Below, piece by piece: positions 31,380-41,564 of a stretch of DNA of 64,000 nt. The stretch's first letter is position 1, and the number at the start of each line of letters is the position of its first letter. A program made the translations under genes and the position numbers. The stretch covers positions 33,502,166 through 33,566,165 of the forward strand of contig OZ022508.1 of NCBI GenBank assembly GCA_963989385.1, read 5' to 3'. Under the pieces are notes generated by a model that was not told where the DNA came from, did not search any database, and was given only the letters and a program-made list of their open reading frames with translations. The DNA is from Ctena decussata. Lineage: Eukaryota > Mollusca > Bivalvia > Lucinida > Lucinidae.

Positions 31380-34300
31380 CATACCAACAACCTCCTGGAT
31401 TGTCCCTGCACATTCGCCCGAATACTTGTCCGGCAAATATTCTCGAGGTAGCTGTGTCTGGTCTATATATTCATACACGGATACCATACTTTTACCATGT
31501 ACAATTAGCTGGAAAAAAAGAAACAAGAAATAGAAATGTGTATTGTAATATGCATTAGTCAGGTACATGTTAGATATCGAATGTGCTGGTCAGATTGTGT
31601 GGATGCGAATGTTGATAGGCATATTTGCTGTTGTTGTTGGGGTTTCGATTTCGGAAAATGCTGTTGAATTTTGATTGGGGTCTGTCACAATGAGGACTGG
31701 TTGGCTGGCCGCCACACATATAACCTTACCAGTGTTGCAGTTCCAACACAACATCAACAACTAAGCCAGCAAAAATTATTTAATTTCGTCTTCGATTTCT
31801 GTGTCAAGTTATGTTGTTGGATTTATATTTTACATGAGCGCCAAAACAGGCGAAATTTTCTTCGGCAAAAAGCGATTTGGACCGAAATAGATTCATCACG
31901 ACACGGTTCATAGGCCAACAGTCATATGCAAACTGAAAGTAGAAAGAGAAATCAAGCTACTTACATCAAAATCCCGTGTGTATTTATATTGGCCAATGAA
32001 ATACTTAAAATATAGGTCAATACTAAGGTTATACGGCGAAAGCCGAAAAAAAAGCTTAATATCAATATAAAAAAGATCAGCTGGAAATTCCCACTGGGCA
32101 CACAAAGTTGAATCAATACTGAATCAACCTTGATTCAACGTCACATGACGTTGAATCAAGGCTGATTCATTACTGATTCAACTTTGTGTGCATATGACGT
32201 TGAATCAAGGTTGATTCAATATTGATACAACTTTGTGTGCCTGCCGGGTTAAGTGTCGGATTAGCATCTGAATTGCAGTCGGGTGTGACCGAAGAGAAGA
32301 TGAAGGAGTGGATATAGGGATGGGGTCCGTCAATTTCTCACAGACGTGTAATTTGTACTTAATTTTAAATCAGAGTACTGTCGGGCCGGGTAGCGCAATC
32401 GGTAGGGCACCTGACTCGTAAGTCAGAGGTCCTGGGTTCGAATCCCGGTCTGGCCACATACTTTCGTTTCTCCTTCCGCTGATTCAAGAGGGGCAGTTGT
32501 CAGTTACTGGCGAAAGTATGTGCACTTAGTACTTGTTAACCGCTTAGGAGGTCTAAGCCTGCCCAGGAATAGTGTGGTTAGGTTAACTGACCGTCCCGAC
32601 ATGACCTTAGTTGTTTACCGTGGACGTTAAGCATCAAATCAACCAACCAACCAACTGTTGTTTGCAACTTCGTTATTTGAGCAAACTCTCTTGTGACAAG
32701 GACTCACTTCAGCCTGCGTTTCTGCGCAGACCAATAGATTATTGCCGCTGTCCCAGTAGGCTAAGCGCCGGCCTATTGATTTAGCGGTCCTGGGTTCGAG
32801 ACTAACTGGAGGCGGAAGCCTTTCCAGCCACAAACGGGGCTTCATTGCACATAACATTTCGTTATCATCCGCCCATCGTCGTGACATGACTGAAATAGTT
32901 TAAAAAAGGACGTAAAACTTCAAGTCATTCATCCATCCATCTACGCATACGCCAATATGTTTTACTTTGACAGGACGTAGCCGAAAGACAGTATCGGACT
33001 CAGTCTGCTAGAAAAATCGGTACAGCAGCTTTCGAACAAGTTTATCATTTTCACTCAACTGTGAAAGAACTATCTCATGGTATAAAGAAAAGAATTACTG
33101 GTAGCGTTTTGTTTCAAGTGAACAATCAGCCATTCAAAACCTGAATTTCAAAAATGAGCCCATCGTGGGCATGTTTGAATTTTAGATCGGAGCATAGATT
33201 TCAGAGAGAACTTATACTGCTGATGCGAACAGCGAAGACTCTTATCAGACTGCGCAGATGCGCAGCCTGATCAGTGTCTTTGCTGTTCGAAAATGTTACA
33301 AGGTACGTTTACACTTTGCACAGCTCAAATAAATTTCTACCTACTCTGTTAGACAGTTTGTCGCTGAGAAGGCTCTTGCAGAATCTCAGGAGGGCTTCGA
33401 ACAGCACTGGCATACGGTAGGGGTGTAGGCCCTTGATACGAGTAGGGTATGCTTTCTGTAAAATACCATAAAAGAAGATGTTACTTCACGCCTAAACATG
33501 TAATTCCGTCCCCACCTGGAAAACTAGTCAACATTTAACAATGTTTCACGCCACTCTTCGCGAGTTGAACAGGTAATGAAATACACTACGAGATAAGGAC
33601 AAGTCATCTTTTCCTTCTAATTTCAGTTTTCGTTATATTCAAATTCATTTTTCCGTGTTCCTTTTGAAAACCGCAACAGATTTCGAACAGCCTGATATAT
33701 TTTTTGGAAAGATCGCATTAGAAATACCGCGGTCATTTTTAGTTTAAGTTGACTACCCTCAAAATGTATAGTAAATCATGACTTTTGTTCTGCGTTGATC
33801 AAAGTTTTTGCCCAAATATTTCTTTTTTTTTCCAAAATTGACCATTTTCCATGGTCATTCTAAAAAATACAATTATTCAGCATTTCGTTGATAAATTTCT
33901 TATTGAAACAGGAATAAAAACAGTGCGGTCAGTTTTACATTTTCGATCAGCACCCTTATTTTCCATGCTGGCCGCATAGAACTCACACGTTGCTCCACGT
34001 GGCGTTGAAAGTTGCTGACGTTCGCCATAATAAATATTATTATGCAAAGCATGATGGTACAAATTTCAGCTTCGTAAAAAATATAAAAAAAAAAAAAAAC
34101 TGAAAGACTTCAAATTTCGGCCAGACCACTTTCAGAAGTTTTGTGATAACTCTACCATTTCTTGAACCTCAAAGGAAATAATGCGTAAACGTGCTTTACA
34201 ACCACGCGAATCATACAGCGGTGCTATTTTTTCGGCTAACAATTTGATGAATTTTATTTTTTTTTCCTGGTCGGAATGCAAATGCACGTTTATCAGGGGT

Positions 34301-34433
34301 GTTACTTGCTTTTTTTTACTTTTTTTTGAAAATACCGAAAGAAATTGCCCTTTCTACAGATCTCAGTAAATGCCCACATATATATATGAACTCATTTTTC
34401 TTTGCTACAAATATAAATACTCATCTGGAATCA

Positions 34434-34464
<31 letters not shown>

Positions 34465-36353
34465 ACACTCCACCCCGCTGCGGCATACGCAAATACACAC
34501 ATGAAATAAATAGCGTTGCTTTAGGCGTAAAATATTTAGAGGCATTTTCCCCTTAAACGGAGTCCCGGTAAACTAGTAGTTTAAGTGCTGCCCTATATAC
34601 TGATCCAGTGGTCCCGGACATAAAATTGCAAGATGTCCATCCGTCTATCCATTCCTCCTCTACAGATCTCAATACTTGCCTGAAATATGTGAAAACATTT
34701 CCTCATGTTGGTCATATTGTAGGCTATGGCTGTGTCTGAGTTTGACATGGACCCATCATGTAACAAGACGAAACCATTGACTTGTATCCTCTCGTCTAGT
34801 GCAAGAACATCCCAGACACACATCAAAGCTTGGAATACCTTGTCTATACCATACTTCTTCTTGGTCTCTTCCATATTCAGTGCTCCTATACAACAGATAG
34901 GAAGCATGTTTTTATTGTGTTTTTACGGCCCTTTTAAGAATATTTCACCTATGTGGGGCTCCATTCATTACCGGCTTTTTTTGCATCGCTCAACGAAGAA
35001 CCAGAAAAGAAAATTTGTTTTGTCGTTATTCAAAAAAAGGAGCCCCGGTAGCTCAGTGGGACCGGGTCCGAGCCCCGCTTGATGCGAGAATCTTTCCTAC
35101 CGTAAACGGGGTTCCATAGCACACAGCCTTTCATTATCACCGTCCCATTGTCCTGGTATAACTGAAATACTGTTGATAAAGGACGTAAAATCGCAAGTCA
35201 TCCATCCATCCATATATTATTCAAAACCCCGTTTCCACTGTGTCCACCCGTGCACGCCTATAAAATGTGAGTTGCACCAGTGCACGCCGAGTTGGTTTTT
35301 TTTTTTTTTTTGCTAGGAATATGGACCAATATATGCTGTTTCTTTTTTTCATGAAACTTGAGGGTTGAAACGCTTTTTCTAACGGTTTGTATCTGAGCCG
35401 CGACACGAGAAAACCAACAAAGTGGTTGTGCGCCCAGCGCAGACTCCGATCAGCCTGGGCATCCGCCCAGTCTGATCAAACTCTTCGCTAAGCGCTTAAA
35501 TGGTAGCTAAGGGTCTAAGCTACCTCCAGGCGGAAAGCGAAGACTCTGCTCGGACTGGGCAGATGCCCAGGCCGAACTGAGTCTGCGCTGGGCGCACAAC
35601 CACTTTGTTAGTTTTCTCGTGCCGCGGTTCATTTAGAGTTTTTTTTACCACAGATAGGACTATGGAGATACATTCAGGGAGTACAACTCCGTTATTTTCA
35701 TTTCTCTTTCTTTTAAGACTAAACATTGAGTGGACCCCAGTTTGGAGCGGCTTTCTGTTGCTCATGAAAGCATACAGGAAGTCACAAAAGTTGCCTAATT
35801 TTGAGAAAAAAAAAATGGCAGAAAAACGAGGCGGTATTCCCATAACGCTGATAGGAATTCTTTCTGATTTATCCGAATAAAAAAGGCACCAAGAAAAAGA
35901 AACCTTGGAAACTATTGACAATTAAATTAGTAGTGATATTTGGTTGCATGACTTAATGTTCAATGTAAGTCTGGTTACATATATTTTCCTTGTGCATCAC
36001 TACGCAGTGGCGTGATAGGACGTGTACAGAACTTCTCTGTTCGTGTTACGGTGAGGTTACATGGCGACACGTTGCATGACACGTGTGCCATGCAACGTTT
36101 GTCACCGTGTTAATACCGTATAAACACCTATAAACATATTTTTAATGACACAAATCTGTTGCAAGCAACACGTCTAATCGCTGCATGCCACTTGTCGCCG
36201 TGTAATCCGCCTTTATACCTGGCCGTTCTATGATTAGACGTCGCCCATACTTGTCTTCTCCAGGAGTAAAGAGATAAAATCTGCAACAAAACAAGAAATC
36301 ATTCAATGACTGGCAAAAGAAACACTATACATTTAAGAAAAGTTTGTAGATGT

Positions 36354-36385
<32 letters not shown>

Positions 36386-39300
36386 AACATCTTATTCTTT
36401 CCAAAAACCCCCCCACCCCAATCTGTTCCATCTTTAGGACAGTTACTGTAATTATTTTAGGTGTCCCAATGTTTAGAATGTATACGGTAATACCTTTCAT
36501 CCATTCAGACTTACCCTGAACGAAGTATTTCTATTATGGCGGGGTCATCAGGGCTAACTTTAGCAAACCATTCCGAATGTTTTGTCCGCGCCCGCCAGTA
36601 GTTCTCAAGAGTGGTACGGGCTGCCAGCTGGCTGAACTTGCGAACACGAAGAAACCGGAGGAGAAATTGTGTGTCTGAAAAAAAAATGCGTTAAGGTGAC
36701 TGGGAACATCTGAAGGGTGCATGTGTGTGTGGAGGATGGAGGGGGGTGCGGGGAGGGGTTACTCTTTCGGGGCCCATTTATTCGTTAATGAGTAGAAGTG
36801 TCACTACGGTCAGTTAGCTTAAAATGCATAGAAAAGATAACAACAATGATGACTTAACCGTCATGTTTTATCTTAACGCTAAGCAGCCGCAACCACAGCC
36901 GGACGTCCTTTTGATGTTCAATCAAATCTCAATAAATGGACGTCAGCTTTGACGTCACTTCACCAACTGTCATTCATCGGGAAATGAAGTTGGTTGCTCT
37001 GTAAAGGTTTATTTAAAGAAAAACAGTGACTAGTGTAAATATCATAAATTGAAATTTGTGGTTCATAAAAAATTAAAAAAGAAATATGATGTCTAAGCAT
37101 GGTGTTACACGTATTTGGCTTTTTTCTAATAAGTGAGTGAAGCAGTATTGTAGCCTTGATATACTCGTTATAAGGTCGCTTAAGCAAACACCAGACTCGA
37201 CAACCATCTAGTTTACACAGCATGTCGCTCTTTATTTCTCCTTCTTGTAGAGAACAACAAAAATATAAGAAGTCTCGGCTAACTTTCAGGGAGATATATT
37301 AGAGTTTTTATGATTTTATTCAGAATTTTGCATGCGCAAATCCCCACCTTAAAGAACGATTGTAGTCCTTGGCCCCGATGCTCTGTTAGTTCTGAAATTG
37401 GACTGGCTTGGTCTGTTTCATGGCCACTGTTGACGTGTTAGGATAACGCATGGTTTTGAAAATAATGTACTTATGCTCACCCGTTGGAGTCCTGAGCCAT
37501 TTCTGTTGTACTGTCCATTCCCGTAGAGCTTGCACGGACCCTAATCGCTCCACGTCATCTTCATTTAGTTCGTCACGTGATTTCTGTAGCCACGCCCCTT
37601 TTAACGTACTTACATACTCATCTAAAACAAAATGACAAATGCACGATTTAAGTATTTGGATATGCAGTTCATACTCTTAGCACTCTGAAAAAGTCAAAAT
37701 GCATGTTTATCCTATTCAGTTAAATCATAATTGCTACTGAGTCTGCTATGAGAAAATTTAAGAAATCTGCGAAATGAGCATGCTAGGATCATCCTGCACC
37801 AATGTGCATAATGGTCACAGTATTTGAATGACAGCGCATTTCGCTTTTAGAATCTTAAAAGACTTCAATTTAGCATATAAATTGGTATCTAAAGATTCGA
37901 GCCAGTTTTGATATGATCAACACTATGAGGTGGCCTTTTTGTGATATCGAAAAATCGAATTTGAGATATAAATATATCGATTTTGTGATATCACTATTTC
38001 GAATGTGATATCACAAAACCGGTTTTGTGATATCACTTATCATGTGGTATCACTAAATCGATTGTGATATCACATATTGGGGATAGGGTAGGTCGGGTAC
38101 ATTTTCGTATGATTCACCAAAAATTTTTCTGACCCCCACCCCCTAGTCTCACCAGAATTTGTTTTCGCCCCCCCCCCTCTCTGAGATAGGTGACCAAAAA
38201 TATATGATTCCCCTCCCCTCCCCCCGCCCCCCCCCCCCCCCCACTCTCATCCCCCATCCCAGCTACCCTTCACACACACACACAATGTTATCTAGACATC
38301 TTTTAAAAAATGAAGACTGAAGGAGAATTCTGACCCCAATATGCCTAATAAAATATATGTCCCCCTTGCTCCAAGGCTTATTGATTTCCGACCCCCCCCC
38401 CCCCAGTACATCGCCAAAAATGATTCCAATCCCCCTAAATGTTGTACCCCCCCCTCTCCCCCCCCCCCCCCCCCCCCGACCACACACCTGATAATAAATG
38501 ACTCGTCCCTAATGCAAGTCCGAATGAAAAAATTATGACCTAACCAGATTCGAACCCACAAACTGGCTAAATATATACACATTACTGACATCAAAAAGTA
38601 TACTTTGTAGATCTTTTTCACATAAAAAAAAACAGACAAGAACAAAAGAAAATACTTCAGCGATGTAAATTAACACAACTTATATGAATGTTGTGAAAAT
38701 GAAGGGATAATGAAATACATTAGCTCTGGAATGAGGATGCTATAAATACATTAAGGAGAATGACTCCACTTTCACACTTTCAGGGAAGACAACTCTGCTT
38801 TTATTTTTAGTTTTGCTTGCCTTATAATCGGGGTCTACTCTAAAAGAAATGAATTTGCTCCCCTAATCATTTCTTTATGAGTAGACCCGAATTTGGGACA
38901 GCTTTGTTATCCAGTGAAGCAAACAGGAAGTCACACAAGTTGTTTCCCTTTGTAAAAACGGTGGACAGACATGGCAGTGTACCCATTTTCCTTAATTGGA
39001 GACCATAACCAATTGCTGTACTGAACAAGTTCAGACTCTTTGATATTTAGGCTAATAGTATATTGATGCGAGCTGGAAATACTCTGATCATACTGAGCAG
39101 ATTGTGCAGTAGAGCTCAGTGCAAGATATATGAGCCGCGACACAACAAAACCAACAAAGTGGTTGTGTGCCCAGCGCAGACTCAGATGAGCCTGGGCATC
39201 CACCCAGTCTGATCAGTGTCTTCCCTGTCCGCAAGAAGATAGCTTAGACCCTTAGCTACCCTTTAAGTTTTAGCGAAGAGTCTTTTCAGTCTGGGCGGAT

Positions 39301-39937
39301 GTCAGGCTGATCTGAGTCTGCGCTGGGCGCAAAACCATTTTGTTGGTTTTCTCGTGTCGCGGCTCATATTTACTTGCAACGGTACTATAGTAATTAATAA
39401 TGCAAGGAAAAAATATTTCTCAGAGGCGCTGTAGAATAATTTGGTTCATTCCAGAACTAGATGGCAACCAAATTGACTTTTGTAAATACGTGTAATGATA
39501 AAAATACAATGTGCAAGAAAAAAAGAATCCCTTTCTTAGACTTGCTTCTGTTTGTGATTCATTGCTCAAGAGGCCAGATTATATATATAAAAAACAAAAC
39601 AAAACAAAAAAAAAACTTGTTTCCCTTCTTTTCGCTAGAGTATACTTTTAACAACCGATGCGCGGGTTGAAAATCAATTTCGGAGAGCATACAAGTATGC
39701 ATTATGCATGCATTAGGCCGGGGTTCCATGAGTGCGGATCCCATGTTCCGTACCAGTATCAGGTATTTTGTGCAATTATTTTCTGAGAGGACCTGGAGAG
39801 CTTAGGCATGGTAATCATTAAATAGCTTCGAAGTCGACACATGCATATAGCAAATTTCTGTTGATGCAATATTTTTATGTGATCTGTAACAAATAAAATT
39901 CAGAAAAAATATTTATATATAACTTACCGTTTTCCAT
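29660..39937 (-). CDS. CRAL-TRIO domain lipid-transfer protein (tocopherol/retinaldehyde-binding type)
   Basis: Coding exons on the minus strand: 39937-39928, 37621-37481, 36674-36515, 36280-36219, 34885-34680, 33455-33345, 31508-31385, 29799-29660; 954 nt, 317 aa, every junction in frame. CRAL-TRIO N-terminal helices cover about residues 8-80 (EWTVQQKWLRTPT, TQFLLRFLRVRKF). The lipid-binding domain covers about 105-265 (TPGEDKYGRRLIIERPG, ALDERIQVNGFVLLHD, YPTRIKGLHPYRMPVLFEAL, then LIVHGKSMVSVYEYIDQTQL and PREY). The length suits alpha-tocopherol transfer protein, RLBP1 or clavesin relatives. By family it carries a hydrophobic ligand in the cytosol; the ligand is not known. Start: MEN| at 39937 has G at -3 and an in-frame TGA upstream. 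Intron 5 uses a GC donor (CAG|GCAAGT). A ~45-residue tail with CLNCGRY follows the domain. Confidence 0.93.
29815..30510. mobile_element. Long-TIR element in last CRAL-TRIO intron
   Basis: GGTTCACAAAAAGTAGGGAA and CCCCTACTTTTTGTGAACC are inverted. Further inside CCTGTCATGTGATCTGC / GCAGATCACGTGACAGG and TTTTAGACAGGGGGTC / GACCCCTTGTCTGAAAC also pair, so arms of about 190 bp can be followed. Its edge lies only ~15 bp from the acceptor of the last exon. Confidence 0.75.
30629..30866. repeat. GAGCCGCGACACGAGAAAAC-type palindromic MITE, copy 2
   Basis: GAGCCGCGACGTGAGAAAAC ... GTTTTCTCGTGTCGTGGCTC; inside CRAL-TRIO intron 7. The core blocks GATCAGCCTGGGCTTCCGCC and CGGATGTCCAGGTCGATCTG are present. 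Confidence 0.9.
30920..31000. repeat. GATCAG-type stem-loop
   Basis: CAGTGCAGAACGCGGCTTCT then GATCAGGATCTACAGTTTTT; one arm of the usual core, imperfect. Confidence 0.45.
31205..31378. repeat. Compound microsatellite (GGT, GT, GA)
   Basis: GTGGTGGT blocks, (GT)n near 31237-31261, (GGT)n, (GT)n near 31305-31321, then (GA)n 31322-31377. The (GA)n, read as (CT)n on the gene strand, starts within about 10 bases of the exon 7 donor. Confidence 0.95.
31570..32090. other. Intron 6 sequence, nothing recognised
   Basis: No exon or repeat identified. Confidence 0.35.
32091..32248. repeat. Palindromic element with TTGATTCAA units
   Basis: CTGGGCACACAAAGTTGAAT ... CAACTTTGTGTGCCTGCCGGG. The unit CAAGGTTGATTCAA/TTGAATCAACCTTG alternates orientation with ACGTCACATGACGT at a centre. 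A related, shorter element is at 51491-51591. Confidence 0.8.
32384..32456 (+). tRNA. tRNA-Thr(CGT)-like SINE head (tRNA pseudogene)
   Basis: 73 nt: acceptor arms GGCCGGG / TCTGGCC with discriminator A, D arm GCGC-AATCGGTA-GGGC, T arm CTGGG-TTCGAAT-CCCGG. T-CGT-AA lies where the anticodon loop should be. The anticodon stem only pairs when shifted by one base, closing a 6-nt loop (CTGAC / GTCAG), which a working tRNA should not have. The SINE body follows directly, so it is the internal promoter head of the SINE, not a functional tRNA gene. Confidence 0.75.
32384..32655 (+). repeat. tRNA-derived SINE family A, full copy
   Basis: The head is the tRNA-like region at 32384-32456. The body contains AAGTATGTGCACTTAGTACT, CCTGCCCAGGAATAGTGTGG, TTAACTGACCGTCCCGACAT and TTACCGTGGACGTTAAGCAT; the tail is CAACC repeats. 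The antisense relative at 26700-26945 shares the body. It resembles molluscan V-SINEs with a conserved central domain (recollection, family name not assigned). It lies in CRAL-TRIO intron 6. Confidence 0.85.
32700..32936 (+). repeat. tRNA-derived SINE family B, diverged copy
   Basis: TAAGCGCCGGCCTATTGATT and GGTCCTGGGTTCGAGAC (tRNA-like part), then AAACGGGGCTTCATTGCACA, CCCATCGTCGTGACATGACT and the ATCCATCC tail. It is inserted immediately behind a family A SINE. Confidence 0.7.
33224..33292. repeat. GATCAG-type stem-loop
   Basis: GCGAACAGCGAAGACTCTTA then TCAGACTGCGCAGATGCGCA, GCCTGATCAGTGTCTTTGCT and GTTCG: a near-perfect ~30-bp hairpin on its own in intron 6. Confidence 0.75.
33470..34430. 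other. Intron 5 sequence with A and T tracts
   Basis: Poly-A at about 34087-34100 and T runs near 34256-34327; otherwise nothing recognised. Confidence 0.35.
34433..34470. repeat. Poly-C followed by (CA)n
   Basis: A C run of about 18 and then ACACAC in CRAL-TRIO intron 5. Confidence 0.9.
35040..35212 (+). repeat. tRNA-derived SINE family B copy in CRAL-TRIO intron 4
   Basis: GAGCCCCGGTAGCTCAGTGG, GAGCCCCGCTTGATGCGAGA, CCGTAAACGGGGTTCCATAG, ATCACCGTCCCATTGTCCTG and AAAATCGCAAGTCATCCATC. The tRNA-like head is shortened by about 25 bases relative to 47356-47550. Confidence 0.85.
35395..35630. repeat. GAGCCGCGACACGAGAAAAC palindromic MITE, copy 3
   Basis: GAGCCGCGACACGAGAAAAC ... GTTTTCTCGTGCCGCGGTTC; in CRAL-TRIO intron 4. 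Confidence 0.9.
35650..35880. repeat. AGCAAATTCTTTCCTTT-family MITE, diverged
   Basis: CAACTCCGTTATTTTCATTT, GGAAGTCACAAAAGTTGCCT and ATGGCAGAAAAACGAGGC are shared blocks of the family. The central hairpin is largely lost (TTTCTTTTAAGACTAAAC). Confidence 0.5.
36045..36214. repeat. TIR MITE abutting a CRAL-TRIO splice donor
   Basis: GGTGAGGTTACATGGCGACA on the left and TTGTCGCCGTGTAATCCGCC on the right are inverted, with CACGTTGCATG / GCAACACG-like blocks further in. The right edge ends about 4-8 bases from the donor of exon 4 (36218). Confidence 0.65.
36358..36384. repeat. Poly-A tract in intron 3
   Basis: A run of about 26 A, only ~80 bp from exon 4. Confidence 0.9.
37622..37943. other. 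Intron 1 sequence, nothing recognised
   Basis: Starts at the acceptor TTTTGTTTTAG of exon 2; no exon or repeat seen. Confidence 0.35.
37944..38072. repeat. Cluster of TGATATCAC palindromes
   Basis: TTGTGATATCAC, GAATGTGATATCACAAAACC, GGTTTTGTGATATCACTTAT and ATTGTGATATCACATATT alternate with TCGA/TCGAT spacers, five to six palindromes in ~130 bp within intron 1. Confidence 0.85.
38100..38480. repeat. C-homopolymer-rich degenerate tandem region
   Basis: The motif CACCAAAAATTTTTCTGACC / GACCAAAAATATATGATTCC / GCCAAAAATGATTCCAAT recurs three times, each followed by long C runs (about 38170-38180, 38218-38263, 38392-38405, 38449-38478). Confidence 0.75.
38751..38995. repeat. AGCAAATTCTTTCCTTT-family MITE, full copy
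   Basis: Ends TTAAGGAGAATGACTCCACT / GTGTACCCATTTTCCTTAA; hairpin GGTCTACTCTAAAAGAAATG / CATTTCTTTATGAGTAGACC; shared block GGAAGTCACACAAGTTGTTT. Confidence 0.75.
39132..39365. repeat. GAGCCGCGACACAACAAAAC-type palindromic MITE, copy 4
   Basis: GAGCCGCGACACAACAAAAC ... GTTTTCTCGTGTCGCGGCTC in CRAL-TRIO intron 1. The core has GATCAGTGTCTTCCCTGTCC. Confidence 0.9.
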
Positions 39938-40374
39938 ATCAGTGAGCACTTGATGACTGAACAACTTTGTAATACATCATTAACAGATCATTTGATCGTC
40001 GGCAAGAAAAAACACATCTTATGCAAAATGCACAGACTTAGATAAGATGCACAGACTTAGATAAGACTGCGCATGCGTGCAATCGGGCCAGAACCTTGCC
40101 CTGTGCGCTCCTTCACTCTGTGTATAATAGCGAAAGCTACAGCAAAAAGGCTAATTAGACTTCGCGAATGCGGAGGCTGATCTGAGTCTTCGCTAATCGT
40201 GTCACGAAACACTGATACCTGCTTCTGATAAAATTAAGGTCGATGATGTTAAGCCAGCCAGAACTGATGGAGATGTAGGTATTTTTTTAAATCAGTCTAT
40301 AGTATTTTTTATTGATTTACTTAGTCTCCTGTGACTATCTCCGAGATGTAACAAAAGCTACTATAGGAAAGTCG
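39938..40374. promoter_or_regulatory. 5' UTR and presumed promoter of the CRAL-TRIO gene
   Basis: The region upstream of the start codon. It has an in-frame TGA at about 39976-39978. A ~20-bp direct duplication (ATGCACAGACTTAGATAAG twice, about 40027-40065) and a decayed GATCAG-type inverted pair at 40055-40200 lie further up. No TATA box or initiator can be placed with confidence. Confidence 0.35.
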
Positions 40375-40571
40375 GGTAACTTCGGACAGCGGGTAAATTC
40401 GGACAGTGACATTTTTTCCTTTATGCGTCAGTTGTTTGGAATAAAAAACAAAACAAAAAAAACTGGGCAAACAGTGAAAATCCTGATGAGACGGCTCATT
40501 ATGAGCCGTCTCATCCGGATTTTCACTGTTTGCAATGGTATGTCCGAATTTACCCGCTGTCCGAAGTTACC
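40375..40571. repeat. Palindromic MITE with GTAACTTCGGACAGCGGGTA ends
   Basis: Inverted ends GTAACTTCGGACAGCGGGTA / TACCCGCTGTCCGAAGTTAC; core AATCCTGATGAGACGGCTCA / TGAGCCGTCTCATCCGGATT. An inverted, rearranged copy is at 9141-9376. Confidence 0.9.
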
Positions 40572-40689
40572 AGACACGACTCTACCGGGTAAGAACGCTC
40601 GCCTAGTGGTCATAACCACTAGAAATGAAGGGAGTTGGACAGGCAAATGAAATAGTAAGATCTATTGTTGTTTTAAAACTACAGATTTT

Positions 40690-41300
40690 AAAAAGCTCAC
40701 CTGAACCTTAAGGCTCATAGGTGAGCTTATAATATATCCAGGCATCCGCTGTCAGCATTTTCAAACATCTCCTCTGATATCACTGGGCAGATTGAAGCCA
40801 TAGTTCATGTGGAGCCTCCCTGGATCGGGAGAACGAAAGTTTGTTCAGTTTGTTTGGCAGTGATCTTCATCTTGGAGAATTGTTAATATAGTTGATATAT
40901 CATATCACTGAGACTGCTTTAGGGCTAGTATGTGTTTATCCTAATTGCATCATGTATATGGTACTTGTATCATCTGTTGGGAGATATGCTTTATGATCTT
41001 GTATCTCTTATTTTGCTCACATTCTGTCATTTGGAATTCTTCCCTTGATTTGTTTGGTTGCTCATTCTGTACCACTATGTGTGCTCCTATGAGGGCCGAA
41101 AATTCGTAATAAAGAGCTTGTATCTTACTTAAGGGTCACATGACCATGATAGCTTCCATATCCATATATGGTAAAAGCCCTTGAAAATCTTCTCCAGAAC
41201 CAAAAGGCCACTGACCATGAAACTGTATGTGGCATCGAAAACTCGAGCCCTAAAATATGTTCCGAATAGCTAGAGCCTTTGGAATCAAGAAATACACCAA
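40690..41300 (+). repeat. Dispersed repeat with AGCTCACCTGAA edge, copy 1
   Basis: The edge AAGCTCACCTGAACCTTAAG and GCAGATTGAAGCCATAGTTC, CCATATATGGTAAAAGCCCT and GAAAATCTTCTCCAGAACCA recur in 50430-50850. Confidence 0.6.
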
Positions 41301-41564
41301 ACAAATGAAAATATCAGACTCAGCTTAATTGAGTCTGTTCATGACCAGTTATGACCAGTAATGAAATATGAAACACCAGCCACGTCCCCTAGCACTAACT
41401 TAGGCAGAATCGCACCGGGTAGGCGCTGTCGAAAACGCTCGTGCAATCGACGAACGCGGATCAAAAACCGTTAGAAACAGCGTTTTCGATTGCAAATTGG
41501 CGACAACGTTTTTTGATCCGCGTTAATCGATTGTTAGGAGCGTTTATTTTAAGACTTATTTCTG

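Noticed and set aside
31194..31568. Glycine/valine- or histidine/threonine-rich frames
   Set aside because: Translation of (GT)n, (GGT)n and (GA)n microsatellites; the only coding part is CRAL-TRIO exon 7 on the minus strand.
32384..32456. Functional tRNA-Thr gene
   Set aside because: The anticodon stem pairs only in a shifted register with a 6-nt loop, and the sequence continues into a SINE body and AACC tail.
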